Below are positions 50,801-60,400 of a stretch of 64,000 nucleotides of DNA, in pieces. The notes under the pieces are model-generated. The model saw nothing but the letters and a program-made list of their open reading frames with translations, ran no database searches and had not been told where the DNA came from. A program made the position numbers and the translations under genes. The stretch is from Aptenodytes patagonicus (taxonomy: Eukaryota; Chordata; Aves; Sphenisciformes; Spheniscidae), in NCBI RefSeq assembly GCF_965638725.1, contig NC_134950.1, positions 26,192,932 through 26,256,931 of the forward strand, in the 5' to 3' direction. How positions within the stretch are numbered: position 1 is the stretch's first letter; the number at the start of each line of letters is the position of its first letter.

Positions 50801-53800
50801 GCCCACCTGCACTTTTTAAACTTTGCAAGTGTTTCTCACCACAGCACATAAATATGGTGAAGCCCAGTGAGTGTACAACGTACTAAGCTAAGACTTCATC
50901 AACAGGAGCGATGAGAGTGCTCTTAGTACTTCTGTCCTGATTTTACGTGATGAGCCCGGGCAGGATACAACCTTCTGCCCACCTGTAAAACTACAATGAT
51001 AGTACTCACTTCCGAACACGCTGAATCCTCTTGTGACCTGCCAAAGAACAAATGCTAAACAAGAGAAAGTACTGTTGCTCCACGCACCTCTCAGCCTCCC
51101 CTTCTCCCCTCAGTCCCTCACTCTCCTCTTCCAAGGCATGTGCTGTTTGCTGGTGGCCACACAACAAGCTGGACTAAATGCTGCCTGCAGAGACCTAACG
51201 GGATGCCTGTGTTGTGGAGTCAACCTGATCATGTACAGTAAATCCACTGTCTCCAGAAAGGGGATTGGCACTACTGTTATGGGACAGAACTGGCCAGGAT
51301 GTGGGGACAGGGTCAGAGGACGCTTCATCTGCCCTGCACGATAGCTACATCCCTGTCTGTCCTCTGGATGTGCTCCCGACGTGTAATGTGGGGGGCTGCA
51401 GGGCTTGGGGCAGAGATGGCAGGAAAGACAGAAACTTGGTACTGGAGGCTATGCACTGCCCATGGGTACCTGATCACCGCATAGCTTCTTGGTTTCATAC
51501 ACAGCTCACCTCTGACTTTTTAAAAATCTTTTCCTTTCTTACATCCACTTTTCGAAATTATGTTTCTCATTCATATCTACCACAAATGATGAAGTTTCTC
51601 TCTTCTCCTTGTCGCTCACGTCATTTTTACTTTAATGCTGCATTTCATTTTTATAGGGAACAGTTTATTATTTTTTACAGAATGTCAAGAGGATCTCAGC
51701 CTGAAACAAGCCTTTGCAATTCAGCCTACAGTGTCATTTAAAACAGGAAAATAAATTGTGTGGTAGAGACACTGAAGAGCACATGCCTTCTGGCATTAGT
51801 TTTCTCTTTCAGGCATTAGGGTTTTCTAGAGTGCAAGGAAAAATGCCTTTTACCTTCCAACTACAGAGTTAGCTAGCAGCATCTTTTGGGTTTAAATGGC
51901 TGATAATCTATTCTCCCAGTGGAGGTCATTAAAATAAATTTTAGACCGGCCTAACAACCCCTTGAAGTTCAGTTTACCTTCTGCTAGCTTGTCCTAAAAA
52001 ACAGTAATGTCACCCCGCAATGCCCTCTGCTGGGAGAAGCGACTTGGAGCTGGAAGGAGAGCTACCAGTTCATGTCCTCAAGCAAGGAACAGATATTTGC
52101 AACGAGATGGACAGGATTCTCACCTTCTATGTGAAATCCTGATCCCGCTGAAATCAGGGTGGTTCTAGCTTTTAATTTTCACTTTGCCCTTAATCATTCC
52201 CCCTTTTGAAAACTGCACTAACTACAGTGGAAAAAACCTGTTTATTTCAAGTCCAAATGAAAACCTCATTACTGACTTACAGACATGAAGATCCCCTTTT
52301 AGCATTTATTGAGCTCCTAGCAAGAGGTTTTATAAGGAAGCTTTCAGCTGCAAAAGACGTTGTTCCTCTTGACATTCTTCTAAGTCATTTTAACTGTAAA
52401 AGCCTGTACAAAATCACACATGCAAATAGCATTCATGTTACACAGGTGGGATTCTGCCTAACGTATTTTCACTGAACAGGATTCTTGTACTGAGAAAAGG
52501 AAGCCAGGGAAATGTTATGCAGTAAAACAAAGGAGTATATCTGGAACCTGATGTGTGAGAACACCAACCCTGTCAACTGCCACCTCCCACTCCCTCTGAG
52601 ATGCAGCATCCTGGGGCCTGAGGAAGAAAAGTCTGAATCAGCCCTGCCGAGGAGTGGGATACTAGCATGGAGTTCACACAAACAGCAATCTTCCCCTACT
52701 GGCGCCACGACCCCATGGCTTATGGGCTAGTTATTCCCAGCTCACAACTCATCTGGAGAATCATCCCTGAAAAATATTTTCCAGCCTTGGCAAGGGTGAT
52801 GTAACACTATCGCTGCTTTGATTTCAGCTCCTGTGTCCCTCAGCCTGGATGGCCTTGCGTGTTGTTTGTCTCTCACCGCAGCTGTGCAACAGGTAGCAAG
52901 TAGGAAGGATTTTTCCACAACAGCCCCCGGTCCTCTCTGCTGGACGCTTGCTCCTTACTACTCATGTTCCACAGCTTAGGTCCTTCCTGGCAGGCCAATT
53001 ATTTTATATTTACTACTAATTATTATTTCTATCTTTTAGATGGAAACATTTTTTCCTTGTGATGAGATGTTTCCTCTGCATTAACCTGCTTTATCACCAT
53101 GTGCCTCCCTGTGCCCTACTTTACAGGGACAGACGCCCTTGGTGCCAGAGAATGCAGGTGCAGTAAAGCCACACAGCGCCTGGCAACACCATTTTTATTT
53201 GAAGTTACACGTAATTATCATTGATTTGGAAGTGTGACCCTCTTGATACACAGCCTTACAAGCTAACAGGTTTTTTTTCCAGAAACGACTTTACAATGTT
53301 TGTTATTCCCTCATGGAGATCAAAATGTCATGGTTATAAGCAGTTTTCAAGACTATGCCAGGTTCATTAAAAGGCCCCCAAACAAGTGGTTTTTTGCTTT
53401 GTATACTGTCCTGAAAACCTTCTGCTTCCCTTGGTAAGCACCACAACGTCGCACTCGTTTGAAAAAGGGCACGTGTGGCTACAAAAATCCAAAAGTACAT
53501 TTACCCCTGACGGCAAAGGCTCAGATTGTCACTCTGGACACTTACCTGCTCTTCTCAGGAATATCTTCCTTTGCAAGAGAACTGGGTAGCCCAGGGACCA
53601 GGTGGTGGGTGCTCACATACCCTAACCCTGAAATGATTAATTTGAGGGAAGGTTGAAAGTAACTGAAAGTTGTTCCAGTCCTGATAACAGTCTGGTCCCT
53701 CATAAGTGAGGCAGCTGTGTCAGAAAACCAAACTGAAAATCCACCCTTTGAGCTGGCACCTTTGATGGAAGGATCGGCAGTGAAGTCCAAGACTGAATTG

Positions 53801-56399
53801 GCCTCCAGCTTAAATTGTGCTCTGATCCAAGGCTGTCTCTCAACATCACAAACAAATAACGTTATATGAGGAATCTTGCACACACTGCTATTTTTGCTGC
53901 CAAGCACTCTTTCAAGAAGTTGTCTCCCAATCTGATATCTCTACACAGAATAATTTCATCCACAGAAATGCTTGCTAGTGGTTAAATTATGGCCAAGAAT
54001 CTACATTCGGCCTGAATTTGCTCATGTTGATGCATTGTGCCACTACTGGAAAATAAGTGTGGTGTCACGCAAAATTATATTAGACTGGAGTGTGACCAGG
54101 AACAGGATTAGACCAATATCCTGTGACTGGGAGGAAGAAGTTGAACTGGATCTACATTTGCTGGAGGCAGCAGAACACCTTGGTGGAGGCAGTCACTGTG
54201 CTACCTCCATCCTAGCTTCTGGGGCAAGAGATGGGAAGACATAAAGGACTGCAACATGCCGTCACATCAAAAAGAAGAGTGCCTGCCTGCATTCATTCCC
54301 CTCCTTGCTGGCAGTGGGTAGCACTAGGAAATGACAGCTTTGGTATTCCTTGGCTCTGCTGACCTCTTGGTCATCACCCAAGCCCTGGAGAGTTCATCAT
54401 TCAGAGAAGAGGGCTGAGGAAAGCTCTGCTCGATCTCAATTAAGGCTCTCTTTGGTTCCCAGGGAAAAAAGAAGAGGCAAATTAACATCCTGCCCTGGGA
54501 AGTTTTTTTGTCCTCATCACTGTGGTGGCAAAATCCAGTTTTATCAACACCACTGAGAAAGCTTGCAGTAACTTGAGGATTAGAGAACATGATGGCTTCC
54601 ACCCAGGACAGCATTCCAGCTTTCTGTCCTCTCTTCCGAAGGAGAAAGTATCAAAGTAAGTATCAAAAAAAAAAAAGCATCATCATCAGACAAAGTGGTC
54701 ATTCTGTACTTTTCCAGCCCTCAGCAGTCAGTAACCTTTCTGTTTGCACCAATATAAGCCGTCAGCGGGAGACATGATTTGCACAAGCAAATTCACTCAT
54801 TTCCTAAGAGAGGGCAAAATTCAGGGCGTGACCTCAACTCCTTTCTCCTGGCCACAGCTTAGCTGAAGGCCCAGTATGTCAGATTCACCTCAGTGTGATC
54901 CCAGGAACTGGTCTGGAATCAATTTCACCCAGTAAGTCTCTTTGATTGCATCAGGCCTTTCAGAAGTTTTGAACAACAAGGATCTAAACAGCAGGCAGCA
55001 ATCTGCACAAAAACAATCATTGCAGTTTAAGGAATTTTTAAAGGTCTGTGCCTCCTTTTTTTCTTTTTTTTTTTCCTTTTTTGTTTCAAATGCTTTCCAA
55101 CTGAGCAAATGCTGCAGCGGGTTCATGGGAGAAGGCCTTGAGGCACCCCTGACTTTGGCAGTGTTATCCCATAGACACTCCATACGTTTTTGGCACCTTG
55201 CAGCAGACACATTGACAGCCACGGGATTGATCGAAAGGGAAAGAAGCTGTTTTGCAGTCAAAAGCAAATGTACTCAGATTTCTAAGGCCATTTGAAAGAA
55301 TGCCAGAATGATACTGGATTTCGGCATTCTTAAGCTCCTTTAAGATGATGCAGCAAGTGGTCTTTTCCACATGTGATGATGTATTTCAGGACAAGAGTTC
55401 CTTCAAGATTTTCCAAGCCTGTGGGCTCCTGATCCTTTTTCAAATTACAGAGATGATAGCATACTGGGGAGAATTGTGATTAGTTTAAACTCTCCACAGC
55501 TGCGAGAGATGAATGTAAAAATTCCACCAAAAAATCCACTTCTTCTGGATTGAATTTACCTACATGACACCGAGTCCTGACCAAGGGACCACTTAAAAGA
55601 GCTGGAGCAGCATCAACACTATTTAGTTTCTTCCATCACATCAACCCAGGGAAGGCTCACAACTGTTCTACCCAACACATCTCCCCCAGCAGCACTGCTA
55701 TGATAGGGGCTGGGGTATTAACGAAGCCCCAAGATGCATGAGGAGGAAAATGGAATGATGAAATAAAAGCTTAAGTACGAGGGAATTCAAACAGGGCTTG
55801 CAACTCATTACTTGGAATACCAGGAGAATTGTAAAACACCTTGTAACCGAGAGGCTTTGCTTGGAGCTGTTAAGGACTGCAGCCCCCACTTCATCATGGG
55901 CTGACAAATTTTGAACAGTCTTGGCAACAGGGGGGGACGAGCACCGGGCTTTCTGTCAGCTGACCTGAGGAGACAGCAATGCTTTGTTTTGCTTAACAGG
56001 ACCTCTCTCTCTCTCTCTCGTTTGTTTCCTTGGGTTTCCAATAAAATATAGTAATATACAGCATTCACCTCCATTGTTTGTCTCAAAGTATTGGCATTGA
56101 CAAAGCTGGCAGCACGGCCAGCTTGAGACATTTGACCTTCCGCTTGTCTCTGAAGACAGAGGGGGCCGGAGCACGCATTGGAAGACCAGTGACTGATACT
56201 ACGTTTGACTGGATTTATTAACACAGCGATAGGCAAGACCCTGTTTTATGGAACTTTCCTCAAAAATGCTAAATAAAGCGCAAAAAAAAAAAAAATCCCG
56301 CTTGCTTAAGTTGTCTGTCAAGGAAAGGGAGGCCTGTAGTACTACTGCACGAAGCCCCAGAAACCCCACAGCCAGGCGGGAGGCGGTGCGGGGCTGCAG
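47816..56399. other. Noncoding interval
   Basis: About 8.5 kb without a recognised gene. The part at 47900-48170 contains AATTAGGCACC and TTAGGTACCTAAATC, phrases seen in old amniote repeats. A (CT)n tract lies at 56003-56019 and a T-rich tract at 55058-55080. The 158-codon open frame at 51265-51741 shows no motif and is probably chance. Confidence 0.5.
56003..56019. repeat. (CT)n microsatellite
   Basis: Eight consecutive CT units within ACCTCTCTCTCTCTCTCTCG. Short and of no evident function. Confidence 0.85.
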
Positions 56400-56819
56400 C
56401 CGCTTCCCTCAGGGCCTCAGCTGAAACCGGATGGAACCGGCCAGAACTGGCTGGAACCAGCCGCCCCCCCAGCCCAGTACTGCCAGCATCTCCCTGTCCG
56501 TCCCAGAGCCTGCCCCAAGTTCCCCCAAGTGCTGTAGAGGACGCCTGCTTGGGAGCGTACTTGTTTTTATGGGGGCTAGGGCCATTCTCTCCACAAGTGT
56601 TTCTAATCTATGCAAAAAAACAGGCTTCTCCTGCAGGACTTAGCGAAGTGTAACCATTTCTTTTTGCTCTAAACAGACCAATATACAGCATACTGAACTA
56701 TATTACAAATATATTCAGCATAAACTCTATTTTATGTCTTTCACATCACCCCATGAGGAGACATGCCCTAAATACCAAACCATAATCCTCACAGTTGTAT
56801 CAGGTAACGTTTCCCTAAA
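56400..56819. other. Noncoding approach to the CFAP418 CpG island
   Basis: A moderately GC-rich patch (56380-56560) with repeated GGAACCGG/GGAACCAG motifs near 56431-56461 is followed by AT-rich sequence. No exon is recognised. It may belong to the upstream regulatory region of CFAP418. Confidence 0.4.
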
Positions 56820-56850
56820 ACGTTCCTGACGGCGGCCTGGCCGTGCTCCT

Positions 56851-56972
56851 GCGGCCCGTTCTGAGGCGGCTGGCCGGGACAGAGCGGCTCAGCCTGGCTC
56901 CGTTCGGCGCGGCGGCCCGTTCTGAGGCGGCTGGCCGGGACAGAGCGGCCCAGCCTGGCTCGGTTCGGCGCG
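56851..56972. repeat. 61-bp tandem duplication in the CpG island
   Basis: Copy 1 is 56851-56911 and copy 2 is 56912-56972. Both begin GCGGCCCGTTCTGAGGCGGC and differ at only two positions by my reading. A few bases of a third copy follow. The near identity implies a recent duplication, and it lies about 55 bp upstream of the tRNA gene. Confidence 0.92.
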
Positions 56973-57026
56973 GCGGCAGTTCGGGTAGTTAGAGCTAGTG
57001 TGGCGCAGAAATATATGTAAGTATGT

Positions 57027-57108
57027 GTAGTCGTGGCCGAGTGGTTAAGGCGATGGACTAGAAATCCATTGGGGTCTCCCCGCGCAGGTTCGAATCCTGC
57101 CGACTACG
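57027..57108 (+). tRNA. tRNA-Ser (anticodon AGA)
   Basis: The 82-base sequence folds into a complete class II tRNA. The 7-bp acceptor stem pairs GTAGTCG with CGACTAC, and the discriminator is G at 57108. The anticodon stem is ATGGA/TCCAT around the loop CTAGAAA, giving anticodon AGA at 57060-57062, which reads serine UCU and, after inosine modification, UCC and UCA. The long variable arm typical of serine tRNAs is present, and the T arm is GCAGG-TTCGAAT-CCTGC. Internal promoter boxes are TGGCCGAGTGG at 57034-57044 and GGTTCGAATCC at 57087-57097. There is no intron, and CCA is not encoded, as normal for eukaryotes. By memory the sequence equals the vertebrate tRNA-Ser-AGA. It looks fully functional. 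Confidence 0.98.
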
Positions 57109-57132
57109 GGCGGAGCCTAGCGGCTCTGTGCG

Positions 57133-57149
57133 TTTTTGTTTTTTTTTTT
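57133..57149 (+). terminator. RNA polymerase III terminator of tRNA-Ser
   Basis: A run of five T (57133-57137), a single G, then eleven T (57139-57149) starts 24 bases after the tRNA 3' end. Four or more T on the nontemplate strand stop RNA polymerase III. The first run should therefore end the tRNA precursor with a trailer of about 25-28 bases. Confidence 0.88.
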
Positions 57150-57317
57150 CCTCACTCCCGCTTCCCGGGGTGGCGGAGCGGCAGGCGGGGCGGGCCGGGG
57201 GCTCGGCTGCGGACGAGCTCCACAGGCGCCCCACAGGCACCCCCCACACCCCGCCGGGCACAGAGACTCCGCCCCTGCCGGCGCGGGGCCGCCTTGGCAA
57301 CCGCTGGCGGCGGCAAG

Positions 57318-57457
57318 ATGGCGGACGACTTGGACCGATTACTGGATGAAGTGGAGAGGCGGCTCTGCCGCCTGCCGGAGCGGGGGGCGGCGGGCGGCCA
57401 CCGGCACGGCGTCAGCGAGGAGGAGGAGGAGGGGGCGGCGGCGGCGAAGGAGGGCAG
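57318..57457 (+). CDS. CFAP418: CFAP418 exon 1 coding part
   Basis: 140 coding bases, 46 codons plus two bases (phase 2). They encode the conserved acidic N-terminal helix [11 protein letters not shown], then a low-complexity stretch rich in Gly, Glu and Ala encoded by GAG and GCG runs at 57416-57446. The donor is GGCAG/GTTAGC, weaker than consensus but acceptable. The low-complexity part is poorly conserved with human. Confidence 0.95.
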
Positions 57458-60400
57458 GTTAGCGGTCCTACGTCGGTCCCGGCGCCCTCACGCACCTCCC
57501 CGCCGAGCGGGCGGCCGCTGGGCTGGCGCGCAGCCCGCCCTCGGGGGCGGGAGGGGATCGGTGTCCGGCGAGACCCGTCAGGAACCGAAGATACCGAGGT
57601 TCGGGAACGGAAACGCTGGCCGGCGGTCAACGAATATCCCCTACCGTCCTTATTTTTAAACACCTCAGTCGTGTGCCAGCGAGCTGAGTTACTTCAGATA
57701 GTCTTTGTCTCTCGGGAGTATCCCAAACCTCGGATTAAATATGGCGTTAAAAGCTCCACTAATTTGCTTGTGAGTTAGGATCAAGGGTTACTTAGCTTTG
57801 TAACTGATCTCGTGGTATATATATAAAATATATATAAATCTTGCAACTTAGAGCAGGAAGAACTTCAGCAATAGTATCAATCAAACATTCTGTTGATACT
57901 TCAGTCATTTATGTATTCTGTTCATACTTTTTCTATTAACTGTATATTCTACAGTAAGCGCATAATTTACACCCTACACTTTCATGTATACACCTCACAT
58001 TTCACAATTTGAAAAAAGATGGTCTGAATACCAACAGTTTCAGTCATGACAGGGTCACTGCTGACAGTACTGCCAAGTGGTCTGCCACACCGCTGCCTGC
58101 CCTCAGGTTTCCATCCCAACCTGCACAGGTGTCTTTACTTGCCCTCGGGTTTCCATCCCGGCCCTCACTGGTGTCTCAGACTCCGGTTGGAAGGTCTGTG
58201 TACCAGAGGGGCTTGGCCAGATGTCTCCACAGGTGGGCTGCTGAGCGCTTACCCAACAGGCATCTCAGAGTCCCAGGCAAGGCTCTTGAAGAGCCAAATG
58301 ACTAATACAAGACCTACAAGCCCACTACCTTTGGCCACGTTACTGGACTTCCCTCTTGTTTGCATAATGGTTAGATGAGCACCTAAGTTTAGTCAATCTA
58401 ATTACAGTATTTTAAAAAATTACAGAGTTTTCTTCTTTCTCAGGAGTAGAATTGTTCTTGATTGGTTGATGCAGCAGTATTACAGGCCTCCCTTTCCTTG
58501 ACAAAGAGCTAGCAAACAGCAGACTTGAGTGACAAGACTCCTCACTTGAGTGAAAGCAAAGTGCAGGTGATCTCTCTAAATGCATACAATTTGGCAGGAA
58601 TTCCTTCAGAACCCCTGCAGCTGTATAGCATGAGGAGAGAACTCCCTCTGACCTTTTTATATTCCTGCTGCTGAAGATTAATGTGAAAAATCAGGGCTGT
58701 CCAATTTGTTGCTCAGTAAGTGCAGCATGGGCTATATTATCATAGTTTTATTCAGGGTTGGAAATAAAAGAAGCAAGCAAAAGTAAGACCTATGACAGGA
58801 CAGGGACTGAAAGGCATCATCCTGCAGTTTACATCTGTCCAGTCATGATTTGCATGGCCTACCTTAGATACTACAGAAATATTAGAAGAAAAAGTCTGTA
58901 ACTAATTTTATGTTTTAATTTACAATTCTTGGAACTGCTCTGGTCATGCTACAGAATGAAGGCTCATTTGTTTGTTTTTCAGATCAGCTAAACTGTTAAT
59001 GAGTGCTGGCAGCAGTGAAGAAGATATAGATGATATTATTGATGAAATCTGCAACGACAGCAGCTTTGCCAAAACACCTCTGGTGAGTAGGAGTCTGGAG
59101 AAATGCAGAACGGATGAGGCTCAGCGATGGAAAGAAAAGCACCGTAAACTACAACCGTTTTAAAGCAAAAAATGGACTAAAACAACCTGTAGGATAAACT
59201 TGGAAAATAAAGCAGAAAGGAAAATGCAACAATCCTATAGTGAGGAACAGGAGAGGTATAAAGGGATGGTCTTACCCAGGCAGTTACAGGAAGTTAAAGG
59301 AAATGCTAGTTCAAGATAGAGCACAGTGTCAAATATCACAGAATCACGGAATGGTTGAGGTTGGCAGGGACCTCTAGAGGTCATCTGGTCCAGCCATCTG
59401 CTCAGGCAGGGCTACATAGAGCTGGTTGCCCAGGACCGTGTCCAGACAGCTTTTAAATATCTCCAAGGATGGAGACTGTACAGCCTCTCTAAGTAACCTG
59501 TTCCAGTGTTTGACCACCCTCACAAGAAGTAAAGAAGTTTTTTCATGTGTTTAACTGGAATTTCTTGTATTTCAGTTTGTGCCCATTGTCTCTCCTCCTG
59601 TCAGTGGGCCCCACTGAAGAGTCTGGCTACGTCTTCTTTATTCTTTCCCGTTATGTATTTTTATACATTGATAAGATTCTCTTGACCCTTGTCTTCTCCA
59701 GGCTAAACAATTCCAGCTCTCTTAGCCTCTACCTGTATGTCAGATGGTCTGAGTCCTTAATCACCATTGTGTCCATGTCTCTTTTGTACTGGGCACAGCA
59801 CCCCAGACATGTCTATGAGGCCATATCTGGAGTACTGTGTCCAGTTCTGGGCTCCCCGGTACAAGAGAGAGATGGAGCTACTGGAGAGCCTCCAGCAAAG
59901 GCCCATGGAGATGATTAAGAGACTGGAGTATCTTTCATGTGAGGAGAGGCTGAGAGAGCTGGGACTGTTCAGCCTGGAGAAGAGAAGGCTCCAGTGGGAT
60001 CTTATCAATGTGTGTAAATACCTGATGAGTGGAGTAAAGAAGGGGCCAGACTCTCCTCTGTAGTGCCCAGTGACAAGACAAGAGGCAATGGGCACAAACT
60101 GAAACACATGAAATTCCACCCGTACACCAGAAAACACTTTTTTACTGCGAGGGTGGTCAAACACTGGGACAGGTTGCCCCAGAGAGGTTGTGGAGTCTCC
60201 ATCTGTGGAGATTTTCAAAACCCAACTGGACACAGTCCTGGGCAAGCTGCTGAAGCTGACCCTGCTTTGAGCGGGGGGGGGGGGGGGGGGGGCGGTGTTA
60301 GCCTAGATGATCTCAAGAGGTCCCTTCCAACCAAAATGATTCTGTGATTCTGTCTCACCAGTGCTGAGTGGAGAGGAAGGATCACCTCCCTTGACCTGCT

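Larger units (their letters stand above)
56820..57620. promoter_or_regulatory. CpG island at the tRNA-Ser and CFAP418 5' end
   Basis: The sequence becomes strongly GC- and CpG-rich from about 56829 and stays so through exon 1 and the start of intron 1, with a short AT-rich gap around the tRNA start. A GGCAAGATGGCGGAC context at the CFAP418 ATG contains the AAGATGGCGG element bound by YY1 in many CpG-island promoters. No TATA box is evident for CFAP418. Transcription probably starts at several sites between the tRNA terminator and the ATG; exact sites cannot be read from sequence. Confidence 0.8.

Noticed and set aside
51265-51741. 158-codon plus-strand open frame
   Set aside because: No recognisable domain, no signal of splice sites or Kozak context, and composition like the surroundings. 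It is within the expected length range for chance in 64 kb.
57033-57659. 208-codon plus-strand open frame beginning MAEWLRRWTRNPLGS
   Set aside because: It starts inside the tRNA-Ser gene and crosses its terminator, so its first residues are a translation of the tRNA. It then runs through exon 1 and the intron 1 donor. The real coding start is the ATG at 57318; part of the frame coincides with exon 1 but it is not a separate protein.
59757-60245. Open frames of 98 and 162 codons in CFAP418 intron 2
   Set aside because: They are sense and antisense readings of the two nested CR1 elements, not host exons.
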